In this document: piece by piece, positions 1 to 8,871 of the stretch | Layout of the letters: each line of letters starts with the position of its first letter | Numbering within the stretch: position 1 is the stretch's first letter | NCBI GenBank assembly: GCA_007127175.1 | Contig: SKZX01000010.1 | Location: 1 to 9,399, forward strand | From: Desulfobacterales bacterium | GTDB taxonomy: Bacteria; Desulfobacterota; Desulfobacteria; Desulfobacterales; Desulfosalsimonadaceae | Direction: 5' to 3' | Length of the DNA: 9,399 nt | Translations under genes and position numbers: made by a program | Notes under the pieces: model-generated | Database searches by the model: none | Told to the model about the DNA's origin: nothing | Seen by the model: only the letters and a program-made list of their open reading frames with translations

Positions 1-831
1 CAACAGCTCAATGACGGATTTTACTTCCCTGGATTTATTTTCCCTGGAAATATTGCTGTATTTGACTTTTTGCCCGATAATTCTGGGAATCTGGCGAAAC
101 ACAATCTGCATTAACGCCAGATCTTTTTGTCTGGCATATTTTGAAAAATCATCCTGATAGGTTTCGGCAATGGAGCGATGAACAGCTGTTACTTCGGTTA
201 AGCTGCTTTCTGTAGCAAATACGTTAACCGCTTCCGGCATGCCGCCGACAAACAGGAATTCCCTTTGACGTTTTGTTAATTTTCTATGCGCGGTTTCAGG
301 TATTGGCTGGTTATTGCGAAACCCAATGTGAAATTCAGACAAATAGGATGACAATCCAGGTTCGACCGCATTTAAAAATTCTGAAAATGTCACGGGACCC
401 AGATGATAATATTCAATGCGACCCACCGGCATGGAAAAAGAAGTATCCGCAAGAGCAAATTCCAGCAGGGAGCCGGCGGAAATGACGGGTATATCCGGCC
501 TGTTCTCGTAAAAATACCGGAGTGCGGCGATAGCGTGAGGGGTTGCCTGAATTTCATCCAGAAACAAGATACTGTCAGGGGCATTTATATTTCTGCCCAC
601 CAGCGCGTCCAGTTCCCGCAGGATAATATCTAAATCAAGAGATTTAAAGGTTTTATCCAAATATAAATGCTGTTCCAGATTGATTTCATTTAACACCAGG
701 CCGTTATTTTTTGCAAATTCACGAACCAGCGTGGACTTGCCAACCTGTCGCGCCCCTCTGAGTACCAGCGGTTTTCTGCGTTTTTTTTGATACCAGGTGT
801 ATAAATATTTTTCTGCAAAACGATTGATCAT
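1..831 (-). CDS. AAA-type ATPase with DUF4143-like region, C-terminus cut by window edge
   Basis: The minus-strand reading frame is open from ATG at 831-829 through base 1, giving 277 codons without a stop, so the 3' end lies outside the window. Visible motifs are a Walker A at residues 26-34 (GARQVGKST), a Walker B at 88-93 (ILFLDE, D92/E93), a sensor-like SAGSLLEF at 118-125, the GRIEYYHLGPVTFSEFL stretch at about 137-153, and FVGGMPEA at 194-201. The frame then enters a KVKYSNIS segment near 256 that is typical of the winged-helix/DUF4143 C-terminal part. Family members are usually about 380-450 residues, so roughly a third is missing. The biological role of these ATPases is poorly defined; they are common in genomic islands and often proposed to act like toxin-antitoxin or defence accessories. 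A GGGGG Shine-Dalgarno-like run lies 11 bases upstream of the start. The gene is AT-richer than the right half of the window and is divergent from the integrase, which fits island cargo. Family call confident, function unknown. Confidence 0.88.
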   Translation of the reverse strand, partial: MINRFAEKYLYTWYQKKRRKPLVLRGARQVGKSTLVREFAKNNGLVLNEINLEQHLYLDKTFKSLDLDIILRELDALVGRNINAPDSILFLDEIQATPHAIAALRYFYENRPDIPVISAGSLLEFALADTSFSMPVGRIEYYHLGPVTFSEFLNAVEPGLSSYLSEFHIGFRNNQPIPETAHRKLTKRQREFLFVGGMPEAVNVFATESSLTEVTAVHRSIAETYQDDFSKYARQKDLALMQIVFRQIPRIIGQKVKYSNISRENKSREVKSVIELL

Positions 832-860
832 GATTCGAACAACCCCCTTTTTTAACCAAT

Positions 861-890
861 AAATTACTAATTAAAGGGTGTGTTTGTCAA
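861..890 (-). promoter_or_regulatory. Candidate sigma70 promoter of the ATPase gene
   Basis: On the minus strand a perfect TTGACA (-35, bases 890-885) is followed after 18 bases by TAATTT (bases 866-861), a weak -10. It lies about 30 bases upstream of the ATPase start in an AT-rich intergenic stretch. The -35 is convincing, the -10 is not. The rest of 832-981 shows no other supported feature. Confidence 0.35.
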
Positions 891-981
891 GATTTTTCCA
901 TGAATAGATGAACCGGCGTCAATAAGCGTGACCACTTCAAAAAATTGTATCCAGGGGAGATTTCATATATTTTAACCGCCA

Positions 982-1785
982 ATGCCATTGCAGATGCAAG
1001 ATAAGTTCGGATGGGGATCAGAAGTAGTTGTGTCTGAGATTACGCCGGAGCAGGCTCAGCATTATCTCGATTCTCAAGCGATAAAAAGATCCGCAAATGC
1101 GTCCAACAAGGATCGCAAAAACCTGCTCGCAATGTGGAGCAAGGGTATAAAGCTTTTCGGAATCAAAGACAACCCCTTTGCCTCGACAGAACACCGCAGC
1201 CATGACAGACAGCCACAATGCACTCCGCCAAATAAAGATGTTTTAAAAGTCCTGATGGTAGCCACCCGGAAGGAACGCGTTTTTCTCGACGCATACTTGC
1301 AGACCGGAGCACGTCGATCCGAAATATTTCGTTGGACATGGGTTGATGATATCAATTTTGAACGGCGTGAATACCGCCTTGGGACTCGAAAAACATCAGA
1401 TGGTTCGTTGCAGCATGAATGGTTTCCGATGAGTGATGACCTTTATGAGAGCCTGAAGTGGTGGTGGGAGAACAGAACCATCAAGGACAGCCCCTATGTT
1501 TTTACCGATGATCAAAAAGGACCTCATTACGGCAAACCTTACACATCACGGCGCAAATTCATGTCAGGGCTGTGTAAGCGGGCAGAAGTAAAAGCGTTTG
1601 GCTTTCATGCCCTTCGCCGTTTCGTGGCATCCCTATTGGCTGATTCCGGAAAGTCCACAAATGCAATCCGCAGGGTGTTGCGCCACAAAAACGTAAGCAC
1701 AACAGAGCTTTACATTCAGAACGTCAATAATGATTTGAAAGAAACAATGAGGGCGTTGAGTTTTGATAAGTTATTTAAGCCGTGA
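982..1785 (+). CDS. Tyrosine recombinase / phage-type integrase, short N-terminus
   Basis: A 267-residue site-specific recombinase that would cut and rejoin DNA through a covalent phosphotyrosine. Residues 15-70 resemble the SAM-like core-binding domain (SEITPEQAQHYLD, then a helix ending in NPF). Residues 85-255 form the catalytic domain. All expected catalytic positions are visible: R111 in TGARRSE, K137 in TRKTSDG, H209 and R212 in HALRR, H235 in LRHKN and the nucleophile Y244 in TTELYIQ. An in-frame stop at 973-975 blocks upstream extension, and no good Shine-Dalgarno precedes ATG 982 (an AGGGGA lies over 20 bases upstream); M5 at 994 is an alternative start. There is no room for a typical N-terminal arm-binding domain, so the gene may be naturally short or 5'-truncated. 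The stop is 74 bp from the 3' CCA of tRNA-Glu, pointing to that tRNA as the integration target. Confidence 0.9.
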   Translation: MPLQMQDKFGWGSEVVVSEITPEQAQHYLDSQAIKRSANASNKDRKNLLAMWSKGIKLFGIKDNPFASTEHRSHDRQPQCTPPNKDVLKVLMVATRKERVFLDAYLQTGARRSEIFRWTWVDDINFERREYRLGTRKTSDGSLQHEWFPMSDDLYESLKWWWENRTIKDSPYVFTDDQKGPHYGKPYTSRRKFMSGLCKRAEVKAFGFHALRRFVASLLADSGKSTNAIRRVLRHKNVSTTELYIQNVNNDLKETMRALSFDKLFKP

Positions 1786-1802
1786 GAGGATCGGGGGGAT
1801 CA

Positions 1803-1848
1803 GAAAAAGAAAAACGCCACATGAACATTACACATTTTCAGGTGGCGT
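1803..1848 (-). terminator. Rho-independent terminator of tRNA-Glu
   Basis: On the minus strand, just after the tRNA, ACGCCAC (1848-1842) pairs perfectly with GTGGCGT (1820-1814). An inner GAA/TTC pairing is possible, and the stem is followed by TTTTTCTTTTT. Stem, loop and T-tract all lie in the right order for transcription leaving the tRNA. If an element integrated at the tRNA 3' end, this terminator would belong to the element side of the junction. Confidence 0.75.
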
Positions 1849-1859
1849 CTTCGGAAAGC

Positions 1860-1934
1860 TGGTGACCCCAGGGGGAATCGAACCCCCGTTACCGGCGTGA
1901 GAGGCCGGCGTCCTAACCGCTAGACGATGGGGCC
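1860..1934 (-). tRNA. tRNA-Glu (anticodon CTC), CCA encoded
   Basis: The minus strand folds as a complete cloverleaf. The acceptor stem is GGCCCCA (1934-1928) with TGGGGTC, including one G-T pair. The D arm is GTC/GAC with an AGCGGTTA-type loop. The anticodon stem is CCGGC/GCCGG with loop CTCTCAC, giving anticodon CTC, which reads GAG (Glu). The T arm is GGGGG, TTCGATT, CCCCC. The discriminator is A (base 1863) and the CCA end is encoded at 1862-1860. The 3' end faces the neighbouring integrase gene, the typical position of an attachment site for tyrosine recombinases. It has its own promoter and terminator. Confidence 0.97.
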
Positions 1935-1956
1935 ATTGCAGGTTGGCTACGCTGGT

Positions 1957-1985
1957 TTTATATGGTGTTGGATCTGTTTTGTCAA
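1957..1985 (-). promoter_or_regulatory. Strong sigma70 promoter of tRNA-Glu
   Basis: On the minus strand TTGACA (1985-1980) and TATAAA (1962-1957) are separated by exactly 17 bases. This places the transcription start near 1950, about 15 bases before the mature tRNA 5' end. A perfect -35 and optimal spacing are what a highly expressed stable-RNA gene would need. Confidence 0.85.
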
Positions 1986-2011
1986 TTGTTTTAGCGGCGG
2001 TTGCTTCCTGC

Positions 2012-2227
2012 TCATTCCGGATGCGGTTTTTTCCTGCCCCGCCTGCGGCCGGTGACAAGGTAAATCAGCCAGCCGATAAACGGGATCGTCGCGACCAGCC
2101 ACCATGCGACTTTTTCCCGTGTCTGCCCCGGAAACTGCTTGGCCGCCACATCGACGAGCGCCCAGACGGTCAACAGAAAAAAAGGCAGCACGAGCAATAT
2201 GAGCACTATGATGATAATGATGTTCAT
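2012..2227 (-). CDS. PLDc_N-domain small membrane protein
   Basis: This 71-residue protein has two hydrophobic segments, about residues 3-25 and 41-59. They are joined by a short polar loop (AAKQFPGQTREK) and followed by a strongly basic tail (GRRRGRKK). The pattern W-A-L-V-D near residue 22 and the W-L-V-x-x-x-x-P-F-I-G-W-L-I-Y-L-V-x-G-R run in the second helix match the PLDc_N domain, the membrane part found at the N-terminus of cardiolipin synthases. Here it stands alone, as is common, with no phospholipase catalytic domain, so no enzymatic role should be assigned. Inner-membrane location is inferred. A good Shine-Dalgarno (AAAGGAAG) precedes the ATG. Its start overlaps by four bases (ATGA) a possible 28-codon ORF upstream, and it lies downstream of the PHP gene on the same strand. 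Confidence 0.82.
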   Translation of the reverse strand: MNIIIIIVLILLVLPFFLLTVWALVDVAAKQFPGQTREKVAWWLVATIPFIGWLIYLVTGRRRGRKKPHPE

Positions 2228-2310
2228 GACGCTTCCTTTAAGCGGTCATATAAGACCGTTTTTTTGTAATGCAGGGCGCGGCCAAAGGACTCACGGAAAA
2301 CCTCCGTCAT
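2224..2310 (-). CDS. Possible small ORF, 28 residues, between PHP gene and PLDc_N gene
   Basis: On the minus strand an ATG at 2310-2308 opens 28 codons ending in TGA at 2226-2224. The stop overlaps the PLDc_N start as ATGA, a classic coupling arrangement. The predicted peptide is basic and charged, begins MTEVFRESFG and ends DRLKEAS. It is in the same frame as the PHP gene, whose TAA lies three codons upstream of this ATG. No clear Shine-Dalgarno precedes it, so translation would depend on reinitiation after the PHP stop. It is not recognised as any known family. Against it: 31 open codons after a stop can occur by chance, and the region also contains a hairpin that may be the real functional element. 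Confidence 0.3.
   Translation of the reverse strand: MTEVFRESFGRALHYKKTVLYDRLKEAS
2240..2265 (+). terminator. Terminator-like hairpin with T7 tail (plus orientation)
   Basis: Bases 2240-2247 (AAGCGGTC) pair with 2254-2261 across the six-base loop ATATAA, with one G-T pair, and the stem runs into seven T residues at 2259-2265. It has terminator shape on the plus strand, but no plus-strand gene is seen just upstream. On the minus strand it lies within the small ORF ahead of the PLDc_N gene. It could block antisense transcription, affect PLDc_N expression, or be incidental to coding sequence. Confidence 0.35.
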
Positions 2311-2319
2311 GTTCGGCTT

Positions 2320-3108
2320 TTAAATAGGTATTTCGTAGCGGCTGCGCCTCGAGAAACCGGTTATATTTTGAAAACCGGCACTTTTCAGCAGGCTGACCGT
2401 TTCCTTGAAATATCGGCCGACCTCCTCCGGGCGATGGGCGTCCGAACCGAAAGTTACCGGGATGTTTTTTTCAAAACAGCGCTTGATAATCGCCGTATCC
2501 GGGTAAACAGTGCCTGCCGGATGGGACAACCCGCGGGAATTGATTTCCACGGCAATGCCTTTATACTTGATTTTTGTTAGAATTTCATCCATTTTGTCAA
2601 AAAATTCAACCGGGGGCTGCAATCCGAATTTTCTCACCACGTCAAGGTGACAAATCACGTCAAAACAGCTATAATCAAGCATCATATCGAGCAGGTCCAG
2701 GTAATGGTCGTAAAATGCCGCATCCGGGGGAGGGGCGCCGGCGGCATTGCGCTTTGAGCTGACGATGTTGGCCTCCTCAACAAAATGGACCGATCCGCCG
2801 ATGACGTCAAAGGAGAATTGCTCCAGGACGCGGGCGGCGGTTTCGGCATGGGCGGGGGTGAAATCAACCTCCAGGCCCGCCTTTACCGAAATCCGCCCTT
2901 GGTACGTTTCGCCAAGGCGACGCACGGCATAGAGATAGAGCGGCACGTCATCGATGCCCATGGACAGGTCGCACCCTTTCTCGTTGAGGGTCAGGTGGTC
3001 GAGAAAACAGATCTCGGAAAGGCCTTTTTCAATGGCGCACTCAATATACTGCGCCATGGTGCCGTGGGCATGGTTGCATAGCCGGGTATGAACGTGGTAA
3101 TCAATCAC
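2320..3108 (-). CDS. PHP-domain phosphoesterase, HisJ (histidinol-phosphatase) type
   Basis: A 262-residue protein of the polymerase-and-histidinol-phosphatase fold, predicted to be a cytoplasmic metal-dependent phosphatase. Metal-binding motifs appear in family order: H5 and H7 in DYHVHT, H13/H15 in CNHAHG, H38 in LDH, E80 in GLEVD, H108 in GGSVHF, H154 in CHLDVV, and D223/H225 in GSDAH. Length and motif order fit HisJ-type histidinol-phosphatases, which hydrolyse L-histidinol phosphate in histidine synthesis. However, many relatives have other or unknown substrates, and no his genes are nearby, so substrate assignment is tentative. The start is GTG at 3108-3106. An AAGGAG lies 15 bases upstream, farther than ideal, but no closer in-frame start exists. 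The gene is divergent from radA and heads the minus-strand group PHP, small ORF, PLDc_N. Confidence 0.85.
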   Translation of the reverse strand: MIDYHVHTRLCNHAHGTMAQYIECAIEKGLSEICFLDHLTLNEKGCDLSMGIDDVPLYLYAVRRLGETYQGRISVKAGLEVDFTPAHAETAARVLEQFSFDVIGGSVHFVEEANIVSSKRNAAGAPPPDAAFYDHYLDLLDMMLDYSCFDVICHLDVVRKFGLQPPVEFFDKMDEILTKIKYKGIAVEINSRGLSHPAGTVYPDTAIIKRCFEKNIPVTFGSDAHRPEEVGRYFKETVSLLKSAGFQNITGFSRRSRYEIPI

Positions 3109-3265
3109 TGTATTTTTCTGCGGCTCCTTATATTATAAATGATCAATTTCAACCGGGTGGCGCCGGGTGTGGCCCGCAGCAACAATGGCAGGGGGCTGCG
3201 ACGGCTATGATGCATCATGCCGTTTTGGGGCCGTGATGTCAAATGAGAAGGAAAAGCAGGCAGGA

Positions 3266-4630
3266 ATGAAAAAACGCCCGAAGGCCATATATGTCTGTCG
3301 CATTTGCGGCCACCGGCCGCCCAAGTGGATGGGGCGCTGCCCGGAATGCGGGGAGTGGGAGAGCATCGGGGAGACGGCGGCAGGCGCTGTCGGCACAGGA
3401 GCGGCCGATGCCCGTTTTGCCAGGCCGACGCCCGTGGATGCGGTCGCGCTCGGGGACGAAGCGCGCGTACTCACAGGGATAGCCGAGTTCGACCGGGTCC
3501 TGGGCGGCGGGATGATTCCAGGAAGCCTCGTGCTCATCGGCGGTGATCCGGGAATCGGAAAATCCACGCTCCTGCTGCAGGTGCTGCATCGGTTGGCGGC
3601 CGCCGGGCGGAAAGTGATTTACGTGTCCGGGGAAGAGTCCGTCCGGCAATTGAAGATGCGCGCCATGCGCCTGGACGCGCTGTCATCCGATCTTCTGGTC
3701 CTTTCCGAAACCGATGTTGACGCCGTTATTCAGATGGCGGTTTCTGAACAGCCCGATGCCCTTGTGATTGATTCCATCCAGACCATGTTTACCTATGACG
3801 CCGTGTCGGCGCCGGGCAGCATCACCCAGGTACGGGAGGCCACCATGAAGCTCATGGGCATGGCCAAGCAGTCGGGCGTGCCGGTTTTTCTCATCGGTCA
3901 TGTGACAAAGGACGGCGCCATTGCAGGCCCCCGCATCATGGAGCACATGGTGGACACGGTGTTGTATTTTGAGGGCGATCAGAACCACGGGTTCCGCATC
4001 TTGCGGGCGGTGAAAAACCGGTTCGGGTCGACCAACGAAATCGGCGTGTTTGAAATGAAGGAAACCGGGCTGGCCGAGGTGGCCAACCCGTCGGCCGTGT
4101 TTCTTTCGGAGCGGGCCAAAAACGCGCCCGGCTCCGTGGTGACGGCATGCATGGAAGGGAGCCGGCCCATTTTGGTGGAGCTGCAGGCCCTTATCAGCAG
4201 TTCTGGGTTTTCAACCCCCCGGCGGACCGTGCTGGGGCTGGACTACAACCGGGTTTCTCTGCTCATGGCCGTGCTGGAGAAAAAACTGGGGCTGAACGTG
4301 GCCGGCCATGACCTGTTCATGAACGTGGCCGGCGGCGTCCGGATTTCAGAGCCGGCAGTGGACCTTGGGATTGTTTCGGCGGTGGCATCGAGTTTCCTGG
4401 ACAAACCCGTTCCCGAAGGGCTCCTGCTGCTGGGCGAAGTGGGGCTGACCGGTGAAATCCGGGGCATTTCCCACCTGTCGGCCCGGGTTGCCGAGATCGG
4501 GAAGATGGGGTTCACCCGGTGCGTTGTGCCGGAGGGGAGCAGAAAGCAGATGGTAAAAGCCGGGTGGAACGGGGAGATCGAGTTGATCGGGATCAGGCGC
4601 CTGGCAGAGGTGATGAAACGGCTTTTTTAA
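3266..4630 (+). CDS. radA: DNA repair protein RadA (Sms), RecA-like branch-migration ATPase
   Basis: RadA is a hexameric RecA-fold helicase that helps process recombination intermediates alongside RecA. With the start at ATG 3266 the protein has 454 residues, close to the usual 450-460. It begins with a four-cysteine zinc finger (C11, C14, C25, C28 in CRICG and CPECG). The RecA-like core follows, with Walker A GGDPGIGKST at 92-101, Walker B-like ALVIDSIQ near 165-172 (D169) and the diagnostic KNRFG motif at 250-254. The rest, from about residue 290, is the Lon-protease-like domain (SGFSTPRRTVLGLDYNR, then VAGGVRISEPAVDLG). The frame is open back to a GTG at 3167, and ATG 3236 is another option after a GGGG run. 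ATG 3266 is preferred because the finger normally starts about 10 residues in, but 3236 cannot be excluded. The 3109-3265 region must hold the divergent promoters; none is clear. Confidence 0.96.
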   Translation: MKKRPKAIYVCRICGHRPPKWMGRCPECGEWESIGETAAGAVGTGAADARFARPTPVDAVALGDEARVLTGIAEFDRVLGGGMIPGSLVLIGGDPGIGKSTLLLQVLHRLAAAGRKVIYVSGEESVRQLKMRAMRLDALSSDLLVLSETDVDAVIQMAVSEQPDALVIDSIQTMFTYDAVSAPGSITQVREATMKLMGMAKQSGVPVFLIGHVTKDGAIAGPRIMEHMVDTVLYFEGDQNHGFRILRAVKNRFGSTNEIGVFEMKETGLAEVANPSAVFLSERAKNAPGSVVTACMEGSRPILVELQALISSSGFSTPRRTVLGLDYNRVSLLMAVLEKKLGLNVAGHDLFMNVAGGVRISEPAVDLGIVSAVASSFLDKPVPEGLLLLGEVGLTGEIRGISHLSARVAEIGKMGFTRCVVPEGSRKQMVKAGWNGEIELIGIRRLAEVMKRLF

Positions 4631-4723
4631 GGTGTTTTTGGAGGGGATCGGCCTCTGGCCGGATGGGCGCGGCCGCCATTGCCGTTGTGTATCAATCGTG
4701 TTTTAAAATTGTGAAGACATTCA

Positions 4724-5347
4724 ATGAAAAAAAAGAAAACCGACCGGAGCCGGCCGGATCATTATGCAAAAAAGGCCAAAAAAGATCAATATCCGGCCCG
4801 GTCAATCTATAAACTGGAAGAAATCCAGAAAAAATTCAAGGTAATCCGGCCCGGGGACCGGGTCCTCGACCTTGGCTGCGCACCGGGTTCCTGGATGAAG
4901 TATGCCGCGGGCATCGTCGGGCCCGGCGGGCGTGTGGTGGGCGTCGATATCAAGGATGTCGGGGACCTCCCAAGGGGTTGGCCGGACAATGTGTCGTATT
5001 TTCAGTGCGACATCCTCGATATGGATGCGGATGTGCGAAAATCCATTGGAGACGGGTACAATGTTGTTTTGAGCGACATGGCGCCTTCCACCACGGGGAT
5101 AAAAAACGTGGATGCGGCCCGGTCTTATTTGCTTAGCGAAGCGGCGCTTGAGATCGCCGGGCAGTTGCTTGACCCGGGCGGCTGTTTTGTCGCAAAAATA
5201 TTCCAGGGCGGTGATTTTGAGGCGTTTATCGCCGCCGTCAAACGACAGTACGCCACCCGGAAGATATTCAAACCGCAAAGCTGCAGAAAAGACAGCAAGG
5301 AAATTTATGTTATCGGCATGGGCAAGAAGCAGAAAGGAAACGAATAA
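4724..5347 (+). CDS. rlmE: 23S rRNA (uridine-2552) 2'-O-methyltransferase RlmE (FtsJ/RrmJ)
   Basis: The enzyme uses S-adenosylmethionine to methylate the 2'-OH of the A-loop uridine of 23S rRNA (U2552 in E. coli) on the assembling large subunit. The 207-residue length is normal. The Rossmann SAM site is VLDLGCAPGSW at 47-57, with VVGVDI at 71-76 as the acidic strand. The K-D-K-E catalytic tetrad is visible: K30 in RSIYK, D118 in LSDMAP, K158 in VAKIF and E193 in SKEIYVIG. The first 20 residues are very basic (MKKKKTDRSR), fitting rRNA binding. The Shine-Dalgarno is weak (GAAG about 9 bases before the ATG). The 93-base gap after radA has no strong promoter or terminator, so cotranscription with radA is possible. 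Its stop overlaps the yebC start by one base (TAATG), indicating coupling with yebC. Confidence 0.95.
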   Translation: MKKKKTDRSRPDHYAKKAKKDQYPARSIYKLEEIQKKFKVIRPGDRVLDLGCAPGSWMKYAAGIVGPGGRVVGVDIKDVGDLPRGWPDNVSYFQCDILDMDADVRKSIGDGYNVVLSDMAPSTTGIKNVDAARSYLLSEAALEIAGQLLDPGGCFVAKIFQGGDFEAFIAAVKRQYATRKIFKPQSCRKDSKEIYVIGMGKKQKGNE

Positions 5348-6099
5348 TGGCAGGTCACAGCAAATGGGCGAACATTAAACATAAAAAAGGCGCGGAAGAC
5401 GCCAAGCGGGGCAAAATATTCACCCGCCTGGTCAAGGAAATCATCGTGGCGGCAAGGATGGGAGGGGGCGACCCGAACGCCAACCCCCGGCTGAGAAGCG
5501 TGATCCAGTCGGCCAAGCAGCAGAACCTTCCCAAGGAGAACCTGGAAAGGGCGATAAAGAAGGGCACGGGCGAGCTTGAAGGCGTAAATTACGAGGAGAT
5601 TACCTACGAGGGATACGGCCCCGGGGGCGCCGCGGTTTTCGTGGAATCGCTTACGGACAACCGGAACCGGACCGTTGCGGATGTGCGCCACCTTTTCAAC
5701 AAACATGGCGGGAACCTGGGAGAAAACGGGTGTGTGGCATGGATGTTCGATAAAAAAGGCTGGATCCCTGTGAAAAAGGCGGACGTGGATGAAGATGCCC
5801 TCATGGAGATCGCCCTTGAAGCGGGTGCGGAAGACATCAGGGATGAAGGGGATGATGTATTTGAAGTGATCACGACCCCGGATGCTTTCGAGGCCGTTTG
5901 CGAGGCCCTGGATGCGGCGAATATTCCCTACGAGGACGCCGAGGTGACCATGCTTCCACAGACCACGGTCAGCCTGACAGGAACCGATGCGGAAAAAATG
6001 TTCAAGCTTATGAATGCGTTAGATGACCATGATGACGTTCAGAAGGTGAATACCAATGCGGACATCCCGGATGCGGTGATTGCGGCGATGGGGATGTAG
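5347..6099 (+). CDS. yebC: YebC/PmpR/TACO1-family protein
   Basis: The protein has 250 residues, the usual length for the family. The N-terminal signature MAGHSKWANIKHKKGAEDAK is complete, followed by RGKIFTRLVKEI and the conserved GDPNANPRLR block at 41-50. Later blocks are NLPKENLERAIKKG at 60-73, YEGYGPGG at 87-94, TDNRNRT at 103-109 and NKHGGNLGENGCVAWMF at 118-134. The family was first called a transcriptional regulator (PmpR). Its mitochondrial relative TACO1 is a translational activator, and bacterial members have been linked to relief of ribosome stalling, so a translation role is plausible. Pairing with the rRNA methyltransferase rlmE, with a one-base TAATG overlap and a good AAAGGAAA Shine-Dalgarno, supports that. 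The stop codon TAG at 6097-6099 is itself the start of a heptamer repeat array. Confidence 0.95.
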   Translation: MAGHSKWANIKHKKGAEDAKRGKIFTRLVKEIIVAARMGGGDPNANPRLRSVIQSAKQQNLPKENLERAIKKGTGELEGVNYEEITYEGYGPGGAAVFVESLTDNRNRTVADVRHLFNKHGGNLGENGCVAWMFDKKGWIPVKKADVDEDALMEIALEAGAEDIRDEGDDVFEVITTPDAFEAVCEALDAANIPYEDAEVTMLPQTTVSLTGTDAEKMFKLMNALDDHDDVQKVNTNADIPDAVIAAMGM

Positions 6100-6131
6100 G
6101 TTGTAAGTTGTAAGTTATAGGTTGCAGGTTG
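6097..6131 (+). repeat. Heptamer array 1 (TAGGTTG/TAAGTTG type), five units
   Basis: Five consecutive seven-base units are TAGGTTG, TAAGTTG, TAAGTTA, TAGGTTG and CAGGTTG. The first three bases of the first unit are the yebC stop codon, so the array is flush with the gene end. The orientation matches the array at 8872. It sits in the convergent gap between yebC and clpB, before the GC-rich hairpin. Confidence 0.85.
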
Positions 6132-6150
6132 TGAGGGGCTGGCGGCGGGG

Positions 6151-6183
6151 CCGGGGACGGAATGAAAAGCATCCCGTCCCCGG
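6151..6183. terminator. GC-rich hairpin between convergent yebC and clpB
   Basis: CCGGGGACGG (6151-6160) pairs perfectly with CCGTCCCCGG (6174-6183). An inner ATG/CAT helix can form after one mismatch, closing on a five-base loop. It lies 14 bases beyond the clpB stop and beyond the yebC repeat array, as expected for a bidirectional terminator. The T-tracts are poor (CTTTGAGGCTGTTTATT on the plus side, none on the minus side), so termination may be incomplete, or it may act as an mRNA 3'-end stabiliser. Confidence 0.55.
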
Positions 6184-6196
6184 GCTTTGAGGCTGT

Positions 6197-8785
<2,589 letters not shown>

Positions 8786-8836
8786 TTATGTTTCTCCTTG
8801 TTATATCAAGTCATTTTAGTATTTTATACACTTAGT

Positions 8837-8864
8837 ACAATAAGCACGGATGGGTTGATGTCAA
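8837..8864 (-). promoter_or_regulatory. Candidate sigma70-like promoter of clpB
   Basis: On the minus strand a perfect TTGACA (8864-8859) is followed after 16 bases by TATTGT (8842-8837). A second AT-rich TATAAA lies closer to the gene but lacks a -35. The heptamer array starts only 7 bases upstream of the -35. A CTTG(N6)CAAG partial palindrome overlaps the ribosome-binding site, at about 8795-8808. The -35 is convincing and the -10 moderate. Confidence 0.4.
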
Positions 8865-8871
8865 TGGGGGG

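Noticed and set aside
3120..3140. TATAAT on the minus strand upstream of the PHP gene as a -10 element
   Set aside because: No acceptable -35 lies 16-18 bases upstream, and transcription would start within the Shine-Dalgarno sequence.
3167..3265. N-terminal extension of RadA from GTG 3167
   Set aside because: It would add 33 residues not typical of RadA, before a zinc finger normally close to the N-terminus, and no Shine-Dalgarno supports it.
8786..8871. Heat-shock sigma32 promoter or CIRCE operator ahead of clpB
   Set aside because: No CTTGAA with a properly spaced CCCCAT-like -10 and no nine-base CIRCE inverted repeat could be found; only a partial CTTG/CAAG palindrome.
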